This document shows, piece after piece, positions 42,549 to 54,544 of a DNA stretch of 64,000 nt. Position 1 is the first letter of the stretch; the number at the start of each line of letters is the position of its first letter. The notes beneath the pieces were generated by a model. The model was not told the DNA's origin. It ran no database searches and worked only from the letters and a program-made list of their open reading frames with translations. The position numbers and the translations under genes are program-made. This DNA is from Sordariomycetes sp. S80-01Y (lineage: Eukaryota; Ascomycota; Sordariomycetes). The stretch lies in NCBI GenBank assembly GCA_037042185.1, contig JAXQJY010000029.1, positions 1 through 64,000 of the forward strand. The letters run 5' to 3'.

Positions 42549-44027
42549 CTAGTCCCTCTTCTTCTCTGTCTTTGGTAAACACAGCCAGATAATGAGTAAG
42601 AACACTAAGATCGCGAGAATAATAGGCTGGAGCACCTGCACGCCTCTAGCTTCTGCGATGGCACCTACTGCGAATGGAAGTACCGCTGCGCCGCTCCCTC
42701 CAAACGCCGCTGCGAACCCAATTGCGCCTACATGAAGGTGGCGCGGTAGGAGCATTGTCGCCGTGACTATAACACAGGGAAACATAGGCCCCAAGAAGAA
42801 ACCTTGGAAGGCTACAGCTATTGCTGAAACGTAGAATTGGGGTACCAGCCAGAAGATGAGCTGCAATGCCATCGTCACAGGTAGCAAGAGCAGGAGGGAA
42901 AGGTTCACACCGAGCTTCGGGATCACCAAACCCAGCAACATACGTCCCATCGTAATACCGAGCCAGAAACCGACGGATGCCATCCCTGCGTCAAAAGGAT
43001 CTGCGTGACGGACACGTAACATGAATTGGACGACCCAGCCACCGAGGGCGACTTCGACGCCAACATAGCCAAGTAGAAAGGCGGAGCAGAGCCAAACAAC
43101 GCGGGAGTGAGGCCTCTGGAATAGTGCCGCTCGCGTGCCCTCGGTGCGGATACCTTCTACAAAGACGCTCTCACGGTAGTTCTGAGCGGTCTTGGACCAA
43201 AATGCACTGGTAAGCACAGCTGTCTCCAGCGCTGCCATTGCCAACTGTTGCACGAATACCCTTGTCAACTATCCTGTACCGTCTCTTGAAGGCATTGAAA
43301 GAGGTAAAAGACTTACAAGCACGTAGTAAAAAGAATACCAGCTTAAACCCCCCTGCGTGATCATGGTTGTTGCGATCAGCGGGCTGATTGTCGCACCGGC
43401 CCCGTAGGATCCGTGCATGAAACCCAGCAGCTCGTTAGACTTGGCCAAATTTCCGATGAATGAGTTCCATGCCGCAAGACCGATACCATTCCCCAGTCCA
43501 GCGATGGCATAGGCAAGCACCATGACGGGGTATGGAGGATGCTGGGACAGTATCAGGTAGCATATAGCGTGAGACATGCCGCATATGAAGGCGATCCAGC
43601 GCTGGCCAACATTGAGGTGCAACCAATTATTGGTGGCGGCGGACACGATAAATCCGACAAACGGTGAAAGAAAGATGAGAGACACAACGAGGTACGACAG
43701 GTCGTAGTACGTTTCAAGGTACGGAATCAAGGCTCCATAAGCTGCGTCGTTGGCACCAGAGACGAAGAGACTCCAGAAAACGGCGGCAACTCTGAAAGTG
43801 TTGCCTTTGGGGTCATTCCATCTCTCTGAGACACGAACGGGTGCCTCAGGTAGAGGCGCGCTGTCGCTGTGAGACGCCTCAGTGGCTTCCGCGTTGTTGT
43901 TCAGTCCATGTCGTCGGGTTGTGGAAGGAACTGGTGTGAGCTCCCTCAATGCAATGGGCTTGGGAACCGAGATTTTCTCGAGCTCGACAGTCTGCAAAGA
44001 CGAGGGTCCGCAGGTCGAAAGAGCCAT
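42549..44027 (-). CDS. MFS transporter (Bsc6-like group)
   Basis: 468 residues, two exons (44027-43317, 43244-42549; intron 43245-43316, GTAAGT...CAG). A long hydrophilic N-terminus (about 70 residues) precedes 11-12 helices. The layout resembles the fungal carriers annotated as bypass-of-stop-codon protein 6-like: FVSGANDAAYGALIPYLETYY in helix 1, NNWLHLNVGQRW loop, AIAGLGNGIGLAAWNSFIG, GFMHGSYGAGATISPLIAT. The intron joins FYYVL to LAMAALETAVLTSAFW with the family's usual length. Substrate unknown; some relatives are linked to sugar or drug movement. An upstream in-frame ATG at 44090 would add 21 residues; the one at 44027 has the better context (AAGCATGG). Confidence 0.87.
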
Positions 44028-45957
44028 GCTTTCGAGTATAGGGCATACGTATATTAATGGAATTGGGCTTTGCGAGTAAGGCAGACACATCTAAAACGTG
44101 CATTTTAACCCCGCATCGTCTCCTACTTCGTACTAAAGAGGCCCACCAAGTCGGCTAAACTGGGGAACGTTCGCACAGCTTCGGCAGCAAGATGGACGAC
44201 AGTGAAAAGCACGGCCCACGTTAAGACTGCATCATACTATTAGGCTCATGAGTAACAGCTTCCAGGATGGATCAACAGGCCAAAGGTGCCGCCCTGTGTA
44301 CTAGTACTTCACTGCCTGCATCGTTCCGGAATGCAACGTTGGCGCTATTTGGCAAAGAGTCGAAAGACGCAATTACATGACACTCCGAAGATTAATAATC
44401 GAGCGCGGGTACCACTGCCATAGAATCATTCGAACATTTCCATTACCAGCAGTCAAAGGGTCGAGGTCCTGGTCGCTCGACAGGCCACAGCTGGACCAGG
44501 TGTGTCTGCTACGCATCCATACCTATCCAATGGCGAAAAGCTATTGGACTTTACGGAAGCAGCACCTAAACGGTGCGCCCGATCCAGTTTCGAGACTTGC
44601 CGTTTCACGATATTAGTTAGTTTTGTGTGGACCGGACTGCCCAAAACCGCAGAACCTTATTACATGGGGCGATTATGACGAGATCACCCAGATCCCTATT
44701 CGTAGCGGTGATGCAGCCTTTGATCCCTCGACTTCTTCGAACAAGCAGTGATGAATGTGAAGACGGGGTTGTCAGTCCCACAAATGAAGTTGCGCAGTAG
44801 GTGAGCATATGCAACCGGTCTAGCTTCTCGAAACTGCCACCACTTATACATCCTAGTCCGCCATCAGCCATGCTCTCAAGCCATCGCTGTGGTGTGGTCG
44901 GAACTTCATTTCCGTCTATGCTGCACAATCTGATTCAGCCTGTGCTCTAGAACCCTACAACCCATGATACCTAACAAGAGACAGTAGATCTGTAGCAAAC
45001 GTTACGTTGGGCAGCTCTGTTGAGCCATGGGAGCGTACCTACAAGTTTGTCGAGTTTTCATTTGCATTGCAGCATTGCTAAGACCAATGTCTACCTGAGC
45101 TGCCAAGGCATACACGAATGCTCAGGGCTTTACTCCCAATGTAGCGACAATGAACACGAAGATAAATACTGAATGTTGTCGCCGGGCTGGAAAGTTTAGA
45201 TCGCGGGGGGGTCGTTCCCTTTCGAGGTCGAGGATTACGATCAAAGCGCCTAACGATCAATCAATACTGAACAACATCTGCATAAAAACAGTATTAAATT
45301 TTTCCTGCTTCCAGCTAAGAATTTGCAAGAACCCCGTCAGCATGGACATTGAGGCCTGTCGTGCCGCACAGTGGGAAACATGTCGCGTTCTGGCCCGGCC
45401 CGCAACGTCTCCGCGATTCTCGATGACCTCGTTAAGAACGTCTGTTTTGAATTTGACGTCATTCGAGTCGTCGAAACAAATTAGCAGAGGCATAGGAAGA
45501 TAATTTTTGGTGCTAGAACGACGAAGCAAAATGGCATGGCGTGAAGTAGGGCTGGGATGATCCCTTCAATTTAAAATTGCGCGACAAGGCTGCGTCCGCA
45601 GCCCACCGTCTCATTGGAGCCAGCCCCAGCCACCGGAGCCGAAATCTCCTGCTGGGCATACTTCAGGCGTCAACAATGGCCTGTAATCACTGATTAAAAT
45701 AGTTGGGCTTTGGCTGCTCTCTTGCTCGACGGATGCCCAATGGACAGGAAGACCCATATGAATAGTTTAAAAAGAAATAGAAATAAGCTGCAGCGGGCGG
45801 CATATCCCACGCTTCAGAATCCAGCCTCTGTAACACCACCCGGATTCAACGTCTCAAGCACAACCCTGCTCTACAACACCGAGATTCAATCAAGCTGCGA
45901 CTGCATCCGACTTCCTTGTTGTTATAGCAATCTCTTGCCATCAGGCTGCAACTATTC
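44028..45957. other. 1.9-kb spacer
   Basis: Promoters at both ends. Several frames of 60-120 codons exist but have no family resemblance, and their starts and compositions look like noise. Nothing supported. Confidence 0.5.
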
Positions 45958-47010
45958 ATGGCTCCCCGCAAACAACCGCCGAGTTTCGCCCATTTGGAGC
46001 AAGCCGCTCTCCATATCCTCCGTCTCATCAGAGACACTCCTGGGCTTGAGAACACAAAAGTGGTCGTGACGGGCGATCTTGCTCTCCGCAAATATCTGTC
46101 GGACTACGATCGCATGACTGTAGGTCGCCTTTACAAGAGACATGGGATGACTGTCGGCGACTAACAATGGTGTCTCCAGAGTATCGACATCGTAATCAGC
46201 AAGTCGTCGTCTCCTGGCAGAGTAAGAAAAGAGATTGTTGGCCATCCCATGAGTCCTCTTGTCGAAAGGTCGGGAACTGTCTTCTTCAGATCAACGAATG
46301 GCTGGGAGGTAGAGGTGAAGCTCATTCCCGACTGGCTATGTCCATACCTGCCCGATGCCGCCCGCGCCGTACGCGATGATGTCGACAGTTTGCCATACAT
46401 TGCCTTGGACGACTTGATTGTTTTCAAGGCCGATGCGTGTGGCCTTCGAGAGCACGACGATAGCAAACGACAAGAGGCTCTAGACGCAGCTGCATTGTTG
46501 GACATGGCCTCGATTCACTCACCATTACAAATCGACGAGAGCAAGATGGACAAGATCAAGCAAGCTCAGACTGATTTGGTTGAATACTCTCCACCAGAAT
46601 TGGATATAATATGGTGGCAGCGTCGTCTTGGCAAAATCACACAAAACGCGGAGTCAATTCAGACGATTCTTTCCGAGCTTGCTGATGGAACTTCACCGAG
46701 GACACCAGCATCGTCAGGTGCTTCTTCCCCTCGCTCCTCGATCTACTCGACGTTGTCAAGGACATCTTCCTCTTTCAGCTCTGTCTCTTCGCACTCCGTC
46801 TCCTCTTCCACCAGCTCTCTGTCACTGTCAGAGCCAAAGTCTCCGGAGAAGAACGGCCGTCCGAGAAAGATGAGCGTCACCGCTAAGAGTCCCCGACACA
46901 GAAGATTCCCGTCCACGGGAGTTCATCAAGCATCATCTCTCGACGCCGCCATGCAGCGATTGGAAATTGGGCGATCGGCCTCTCCAGGCGTTTCTCTGAC
47001 AAATGTCTGA
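45958..47010 (+). CDS. hypothetical protein, nucleotidyltransferase-like N-terminus
   Basis: 330 residues, two exons (45958-46119, 46180-47010; intron 46120-46179, GTAGGT...CTAAC...CAG). I do not recognise a named family. The N-terminal half has the look of the small nucleotidyltransferase fold seen in fungal AbiEii-like proteins: VVVTGDLALRKYL, then SIDIVISKS (created by splicing) with a single aspartate strand, then WEVEVKLIPDWLCPYL and ALDDLIVFKADACG, where a lysine-containing strand follows. The C-terminal third is low-complexity and serine-rich (about 225-280) with basic, proline-directed sites (KSPEKNGRPRK, KSPRHRR), suggesting phosphorylation. Catalytic competence is doubtful because the usual GS-x-DxD pair is not clear. 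Confidence 0.75.
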
Positions 47011-48700
47011 GCTCGGAACTGTAACGGAGTATTATTTGGAGCTGGATGTAGCCTTTGAAGATTAAGCAAGGGCATTCAAAAAGGATAGACGGTTATTAGA
47101 ATACCCAGGGAGGCATCGCTGGACTTTTGCATTTGATCATGGAATCAGGGGAGTCAATGATTTAGAGGAGTTTGGAATAAATAAAAGCTGTATTAACATT
47201 GACCAAGTCACATCGAGTTTATTGTCGTTTCAATCCTCTATTAGGACAAGGTTTCACTAATTATCTAAGATGTCGGATAATCGCACAAGTCCCATAGCAT
47301 CTTAGAGGAGTGGTGCTAACACACACCCATTGGAGCCGGTGGTCTAATCGATCAGACATTAGATCCATATTGGAAAGACACAACTTCTAGGAAGAGGAAA
47401 CCATTGCCACATCTCGAAATTGAGATGCTGGCTACCCGTTTCCTGACCCACCACGGCAGGTCCGTCCATAGATATTATCACACTGCTTCACCCGGCTGTC
47501 CTTGGCCGGTGACACGTACAAGTGGCAGTTTTGGTAGTTAAGAAGGCAAGAAAGAACATGAGTTGAAACACGAATATGCAAAAGGTCGGGTCCTCCGATT
47601 GTTAACAGGTCTCACCTACGAGGAAGCTCAGTAGTTTCGGATACATGACTACTGTGACAATCCTCTCCAAGATCCCCATTGTCAGACGCTTCGTCATACG
47701 TTATATCACATTATCGAGCAACTTGAGCAAGATTCCAAGTCTCAACTTCGCTCCCACAGTAAGCCTAAATGCTGCACTAGCATGAAGCCGCCAAAATCAG
47801 TCTGGCAGGGTAGGTGATGGCTCTTGCAAACCCAGTCCAGGCCAAGTTCGCCCTTGTTCCTCCTTTGTGGGAACTGTCGGGGAGAGGAAGTTTTACATAT
47901 GGCCGCCTGGTACCATTCAGAGCAAGCCTTGTCAAATTCTGACTTCGGGACGATCAGTCAGTGCTAGCTTCTGGGACTTCTTTGGCCAAGTGTGCAACAT
48001 TGACTCAGCAAGATGTCTTCGTTTCAGGACACCGGAAGCGACATGTCGCATCATCCAGCTCCAGTCTGAGGCGAAACACGATAGGATGTCGTGATCGGCT
48101 CAAGAAGCATGCTTACTGACACTCTCCCGTGTCAGGGTTGGGCTCGATCAGCTTCTCCGGGAATGCTTGGCTTACTGCCGCCGGCTCTGCGACAAAGTCC
48201 GAACTTCCGTAAAGGCAACCGACGATACACTGGGCTATTCTTATCGAAACAAAATAAAACGAATTTTCAGGGGTTTAAGGAAGTCCACTGATGATCGGTC
48301 ACACCATGATTCTTGCTGCAAAGCATCATTTTACCACAGGACAGCTAAAATCTGCACAGTTAGATATGGATGTTTTATTAACAAGCAATCTGTTAGATAC
48401 TCATCTCCCTAAAAGTCTTGCTTTATTTTTCTGTTTACAATCAACAAAGCTAGCTCACCCGTGACGATTTGGTCCAAGGCATGTCGTTCGCTTGTCTTGG
48501 TTGCTCCTCTGTGTTTATTTCTGATCCGCACTGCTTAGTCTATGCCTGCCAGGAGGAAGCGTGAGACTGTGTTTTTTTTTTTTCTTTTTTATTCTTTTCT
48601 CATTTCGCCAATTTTCTGCTCCGAAGTCTCGTTTTATAGTTCTCTGGCGATTTGCACCGGTGGCCTTAGCAGTCGGCCAACTGCCACTGGCTGAAGGTAC
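47011..48700. other. 1.7-kb spacer
   Basis: Two genes converge on it. A T-rich tract at 48572-48600 follows the glycosyltransferase stop on its downstream side. No gene seen. Confidence 0.5.
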
Positions 48701-50101
48701 TCAAGCAACAAGCTCCAAGGACTCAACATCGTGATCATCACGTGCACCGTCAACATCATCAAGATTACGGCCGGACCAGTCGCAGTCCCAAAAGGTGATC
48801 AGGGCCCAGAGCTTGTAGAGACTATGCACATAGGCGAAGCCTACTTGGCAGACGAGGAGGGGCAAGTCTTGTGGATACCGATGAAGTTGAGGAAGGATCT
48901 TGATAGTTTTAGTTGCGACGATCCAGAAGACAAGCAGGACGACCCAAGCAGCAGGAAAACATTGATCATGGGCCCAGGCGCGTACAAGGGTGAAGACGAG
49001 TGCGAAGTCCCAGAACAGTGCGAAATTCATCAACCCAGCCCAATACACCATGAAGGCACCCCATGTGTAGCGGAAGCAGAAGTCCGGGTTTCTAAGCATA
49101 ACAGGGTTAGAACGGAACGTGGTGCGTGCCCAGCGTAAGATTTGGCCGTTGAACTTCGGCCATTCGCCCAGAGTCGTCTCGACTATGGCATCTTCAGTGT
49201 CCTGGAAACGGATGAGCCAGCCCTTCTTCATTGCGTTTCGGCTGAGGTGGTTGTCGTCGTCAGGGCCCAACCCATCTTGCTTGCCGAAAAGACCGAAAAA
49301 GAATTTTTCATGACAGAAATCATCTAGGAGAGTAGGATCCGCGAGGAATTCGGTACGGTAAACTGCGGTGCGGCCAGAGATGACGAAAAGGCTACCATCA
49401 ATCGCATTAGACGCACGAAGTTCCCAGTTGTGACGCTCAAGATAATTGCATGCAATGAAGTTCACGACACTCAACCAAGTCCACTTTCCTGGGGTGGTGC
49501 GGCGGACACGCTTTTTGGTAGCAACCATGCCTACATTTGGGTTTTCCAAGGGTGCGAGAACAGCGGGCACGAAATTTGGTCCCCAAAAAACGTGATCATC
49601 AGCGAGAATGGTGACTGAAGTCGAAACATGGGGCATTGAATGGGCGATTTGGCGACGCTTGCTTGGCTTCCGGATTGCGCAGACAGAAAGCGAAGTGCCT
49701 TGGGAAATAGGGGCAAGGGCTTCAAGAACGCTCTTGCAATCAGCTTTCAGTGCGGCACCAACCGTGATGATGATGATAGAGGCAACTTGGTTTGACAGAA
49801 TGCTCCGAATACATTCTTGGAAGTCGGGCCCGTTGGGGTCAATGGTTGGAAGCAAAACGGTAACATCTTTGCGGTTGAACGAGGGCTTGGGGGAGATAAG
49901 AGAGGGACGGTAGAGCCAGTAACCAACCATGTGTCCGACGAGGCGGGTGTAGCGGAGGACGAAAATGGTGAAGAAGATTGCGAGCCAGGTGTTGTGATCA
50001 TGGAGAGTCAGCCAGGGGCTGGCTAGGACAGCACAGAATGCCAAGATCATAGCCAGCCGGAGTACCCAGGACAGCAGCACTGCCTGCTGGGTTGCTGCCA
50101 T
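48701..50101 (-). CDS. GT2: type 2 glycosyltransferase (fungal GT2, Cps1-like)
   Basis: 466 residues, no intron. A family 2 membrane glycosyltransferase of the group needed for hyphal extension on solid surfaces in Zymoseptoria and Fusarium; its polysaccharide product is not settled. Two N-terminal helices (about 8-58) are followed by the GT-A domain with the sugar-nucleotide aspartates ADDHVFW (168-170), the acceptor-side GPDDDNHL (281-283) and QILRW (320-324, the QxxRW motif), then three to four C-terminal helices (about 345-440). Length matches the family. It is divergent from the HAD hydrolase, sharing a 645-base promoter. Confidence 0.92.
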   Translation of the reverse strand: MAATQQAVLLSWVLRLAMILAFCAVLASPWLTLHDHNTWLAIFFTIFVLRYTRLVGHMVGYWLYRPSLISPKPSFNRKDVTVLLPTIDPNGPDFQECIRSILSNQVASIIIITVGAALKADCKSVLEALAPISQGTSLSVCAIRKPSKRRQIAHSMPHVSTSVTILADDHVFWGPNFVPAVLAPLENPNVGMVATKKRVRRTTPGKWTWLSVVNFIACNYLERHNWELRASNAIDGSLFVISGRTAVYRTEFLADPTLLDDFCHEKFFFGLFGKQDGLGPDDDNHLSRNAMKKGWLIRFQDTEDAIVETTLGEWPKFNGQILRWARTTFRSNPVMLRNPDFCFRYTWGAFMVYWAGLMNFALFWDFALVFTLVRAWAHDQCFPAAWVVLLVFWIVATKTIKILPQLHRYPQDLPLLVCQVGFAYVHSLYKLWALITFWDCDWSGRNLDDVDGARDDHDVESLELVA

Positions 50102-50746
50102 TGCGGCAGGCCTCTGTTGATGAGTTTAGTGGTGCGATTATCTCAGTTGATTAATTGCCGGTTGCTGTTGTTGGTGGGTGTCGGATACAGAGGAAAACAA
50201 AGGAAAGGAGAGAAGATATCTGTCAAAACCCCAACTATTAGTAGAGCTTCCTGACCAGTTACTAAGAGGATCGGGAATCGCATCCCAGAAGACTGACATT
50301 CACTTACGCTGGATCTTTCAGGACTGTTTTAACCCTTGTTCGGGGACATTCTGCTAACAGAACGCTCTTGTTCATCCTAGGGGGTGAGAAGAACACCAAG
50401 ATAAACGATCTTTTCCAAAGGCTTATGCTTCATGTTTCTAGGTGGTCAGACTAACAACTAGTGAACGGCAACGAAGTAAGAATAATTCGCTGAATACAAA
50501 ATGAACCCAAACAAAGTAAATAACAGTCCTTGAATAGGGGCTTAGGGACAAAGCCTGTTCAAGGGAATGGTTTGTTCCAGTGACAATTCATTCGCTTTGC
50601 GAGCGGCTGGTAGATTCTTGGGATAAAGGCCCCCTTTCCTCCTGAACGGCCCCCTTTTCTCGTTACCCTTCACAATTTCCCCTAACCAGCTCATTTGGGA
50701 TTTTCTATACTTCGGCGGCATATTTATTCCTGCAAATTACCGGACT
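50102..50746. other. divergent promoter: GT2 / HAD hydrolase
   Basis: A 645-base shared upstream region with pyrimidine-rich stretches at 50625-50690. No gene seen. Confidence 0.4.
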
Positions 50747-51821
50747 ATGGAGAAATTCAACATCCAGAAGCGTCGGGGTGGCAACATTGCCTTCGCTTTC
50801 GACATTGATGGGGTTTTGGTCCATGGTGCCAACCCGATCCCGGGCGCCCGCGATACGCTTGTCCGCCTTCAGCAAGAGGGTATACCTTTCATCTTTCTGA
50901 CGAACTCCGGCGGCGTCACCGAGAAGGTGAACATCGAAAAGCTCGCCTTGCGACTTGGAGACATCAGTTTCAACGAGTCCCAGATCGTCCAGTCCCACAC
51001 CCCTTTCCACGCTCTCGTCAATGAGTACCGAGACAAGACGATCCTTGTTCTAGGTGGTTTTGGAGACAACGTCCGCGATGTTGCGTCCGCCTACGGCTTT
51101 CGCAGCGTGGTCACTTCTTCTGACCTCGCTAGGCAAGATGAGCACCTGAACCCTTTTCCGGAAATGACGAAGGCACACCACGCTAAATACGGCCGAAAGC
51201 AAGATGCAGGACAGCCGCTTCAGGTCTCGGCCATCCTCGTCTGGTCTTCCCCTCGAGACTGGTGTCTTGATCTGCAGGTTACGTTGGATCTTCTTCTATC
51301 CTCCAAGGGCGTGTTCAACACCCGCTCCGACCTCAACGGCAATTCCGATCTCCCTAACAACGGATTCCTTCAGGATGAGCAGCCCAAGCTGTTCTTCTGC
51401 AACCCTGACTTCGAGTGGGCCACTAAGCACCAGCATCCGCGTCTTGCCCAAGGCGCATTTCGCGAGGCTCTTTGTGGGATCTGGAAGCAAGCTACCAATG
51501 GCGCAGCTGATCTCAAGTTCACGATGTATGGCAAGCCCTCGCACACCACCTACCAGTACGGCGAGCGCGCTTCAGAACCTCCTCGCCTCCTCGTCTGCCT
51601 TCGAAGGCAAAGCCATCGAGAAGGTTTTCATGATCGGTGACAATGTCTTCAGTGATATTGCTGGAGCAAACACCTATCAGTCTGAGGCTGGATACCGCTG
51701 GCTGAGTGTGCTTGTCAAGACCGGAGTCTATCGCGCAGGCACCATCCCCGTCTACACCCCCAACTATATTGCCAAGGATGTCGGGGCCGCTGTAGAATGG
51801 GCTATCGCACATTCTGACTGA
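50747..51821 (+). CDS. HAD-superfamily hydrolase (CECR5-type) with apparent frameshift
   Basis: The product is a HAD phosphatase-like protein of the CECR5/TIGR01456 group. Motif I (FDIDGVLVHG) and motif II (FLTNSGG) are near the N-terminus, followed by AILVWSSPRDWCLDLQ, the cap region, and TMYGKPSHTTYQYGER with the motif III lysine. The metal-site segment VFMIGDNVFSDIAGAN and the end of the protein continue in a different frame. The change falls at about 51563-51570, in GAGCGCGCTT: the first frame runs on to a stop at 51640 without homology, while one base removed would carry the frame to 51821. There is no intron signal there. Either an assembly error or a recent inactivating insertion; otherwise the gene looks intact (about 357 residues). 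CECR5 proteins are often mitochondrial, of unknown substrate. Confidence 0.8.
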
Positions 51822-52802
51822 AAGACTTGTGATTTAAGCCGCTTCAAGGTTTAGTCCGTCAGAACTCTAGGTTGAGAACAAACAGATGGCGACGGTCCAC
51901 CGCAGTTGGGAATACAAAAGCTGAAACTGGACATGCCCTTACCACATTCCCGAAGCAAATTTCGGAATGAATACAGCAGTGGAGTTGCAAATAGTCTACG
52001 GAACGGACACGCTGGCGCACTCGAGAACGGACTGATAGCAGAGGTTCATGCACGGGCCGAGGCAACAAGAATGGACATGGCTTTGCCAAAACGGTGATCA
52101 TAAATCGAGCACACAAACAAGTATCTTCAGCTGAACCAATAAAATTCCCCTTCTATTGCATTTTGTATTTTAAATATTCTTAGCAAGAAGTGAGAGCACG
52201 CCTACTAACAGTCTCTCAGCAGCGGCACCACGACGGTCATTTCTTGGTTATATCCGCTCGCTGCTTACTCATTTCAAGGCTAGCATCCAACATTATGGAC
52301 TCAACACGTCGGATGTTGACCGAGGCCAGCAATCAGTGATGCTGGTAGCGCTGATTAAGAGGACGTCTTGACGGGCTTGCACCAAACGACTGCTTGCATG
52401 CGAGGCAAGATCCCTTGCGGTCGGCCAAATTCCGAAGGCGACGTTGAAGGGCCCGTATCGATTTACAAAGGGGCGTTGCATCCTAAATGGCGTACAAGGC
52501 ATTTAATTCGCTCGCACAATCGAGACCCATCTCGCCGCTCCGGAAAGTCGGCATCGCGTGGAGGACAATCTGACGAACTGTGATCCACCACGGTACGATC
52601 CTACCCCAGCTTGCCCAGATGTTATTTGTGCTCATGTGGAGGGAGCGCGGGGTCTACGCGAAATACAAATGGTATAAATTGGCTGGATGAGACATTGATT
52701 CACCCAGACCCAACCCATACTGCCTACACATCTGTATTTGAGCCTCCTCTATCGACTCATCCCCTAAACTGCCCTTACCCGAGATATCAACAATAAGAAG
52801 GC
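51822..52802. other. 1-kb spacer
   Basis: HAD gene 3' region and sugar transporter promoter. No gene seen. Confidence 0.45.
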
Positions 52803-54544
52803 ATGTTTTCAATGTTCAAACGACCAGAGGCGCTCCGAGAGATGCCTTCAGAGGTCATCAATTGGAGACTAGCATGGAGCTCCTTTGTATTTGGTAGGGC
52901 TTCGTGTTGTTATCACGCTTGCATCGATACTGACTTGCATGCAGGCCTTCTCGGTGCCAGCCGAGGCCTCGATGAGGGCTTGGTAGGAGGCATGGTGACC
53001 ATGGGAAGTTTCGAGAAAGAATTCAACCTCAATTCTGGCTCCGACGCTCATCGAGCAGACGTACTGTCCAATATCACAAGCATGGTTCAACTTGGCAGCA
53101 TTGTCGGCTCACTTCTGGCCTTCTTCGTATGCGACTCTCTCGGACGTGTTCGCACTCTCCAAGTTCTGTGTGTTCTTTGGCTGGTGGGCTTCATCATTGT
53201 GGTTGTCAGTCATGGAAATATAGGTCAGATTCTGGCCGGTCGCTTCATTGCAGGTCTAGGGATTGGTATGACTGTTGTGGTTGGGCCAACGTATATTGCC
53301 GAGATCGCCCCAAAGACCATTCGTGGCATGCTTACCAACATCTTTGCCGGCTCGGTTTATCTTGGAGCTACTATCGCCTTTTTCAGCAATTGGCGAGCTT
53401 CAGTCAACATTGGTGACGAATCTCGTTACCAATGGGTCCTACCACAGATGGCACACATCGGGTTTGCAAGGTCAGTACACGCGTCGGTGCTTTGAGTGTC
53501 TGTCGCTAATGTTTTGAGCTTAGTGTCTTCCTTCTTGTTTCCTTTACCGTTCCCGAAACTCCGCGATTCTACACGATCAAGGGGAAAGACGAACAAGCAT
53601 TGAAAGCCCTTTGCAGTCTTCGTCAACTCGACGTTGATCACCCATACATTCAATCTGAAATTGTCGCCATCCGCCACCAGTTGGAGATGGAAAAAGAAGC
53701 TACCTACGGAGTATCCCGCTGGAGCAAGATCCGAGAGATGTTCCTCATCCCTGCAAATCGTTACCGTTTCATGCTCGGACTCATGTCCCAGGTTCTCGGC
53801 CAGTGGTCGGGGGCCAACTCCATCACTATCTACGCTACCCAATTCTTTGGCGTTCTTGGAAAGTCCGGCCAATCAGAGAAGCTCCTTGCAAGCTGCATTC
53901 TTGGTGTCGTTAAGCTTGTCTCTGCGTACCTCTGCGCTTTCCTTCTCATCGACTTCTTAGGCCGTCGCCGGTCCCTGTACATGGGCATTTCTCTCCAAAG
54001 CTTTGCCTTGCTCTATGTTGCTATCTTCTTGGGTGTCGTGGGATCTGACCGCATAGAATCTCAGTCCCTCAGCGGTCCTCAGAAGCACGCTGCCGTGGGC
54101 TCCATCGCCATGATTTATCTCTCAGGTATCGGTTGGACCATGGGCTGGAACTCGTTTCAGTACCTCGTCAATGCAGATATCTGGTCCCTCCGTTTACGAG
54201 CTCTAGGGAGCTCCATGGTCATGTGTCTGCACTTCGTAAACCAATTCGGCAACACGAAGGCAGTTCCATCCATGCTGCTTGCGATGGAAAGTTGGGGCTT
54301 CTTTGCCTTCTGCACGGCGGTGTCATTACTGAGTCTGTTCTTCGTGTGGTTCTTCGTTCCAGAGCTTTCCGGGAGATCTCTCGAGAGCACAGACGCGCTC
54401 TTCTCACTTCCCTGGTGGCAGATCGGGCGCCACGGTGCCCGGCTCTCTCCAGACACGGATCTGCTCTCTGGAACAGGTCTTGAGAAGGCTGAGGTTGAAG
54501 AGAACGAAGTGCAGAGAAAGGATTATGGGCGAAGTCCAGTTTGA
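52803..54544 (+). CDS. MFS sugar transporter (SP family, quinate/hexose-like)
   Basis: 545 residues, three exons (52803-52893, 52945-53470, 53524-54544). All marks of the sugar porter family are present: DEGLVGGMVTM after helix 1, DSLGRVRTL loop, GRFIAGLGIGM, PTYIAEIAPKTIRG, PETPRFY before the central loop, GQWSGANSITIY in helix 7, DFLGRRRSL and VPELSGRSLES at the end of helix 12. Twelve helices; proton-coupled uptake of a sugar or quinate-like compound is expected. Introns are 51 and 53 bases with GT-AG ends (GTAGGG, GTCAGT donors), and the joins restore FVFGLLGASRG and GFASVFLLVSF. Substrate cannot be told from sequence. Confidence 0.93.
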
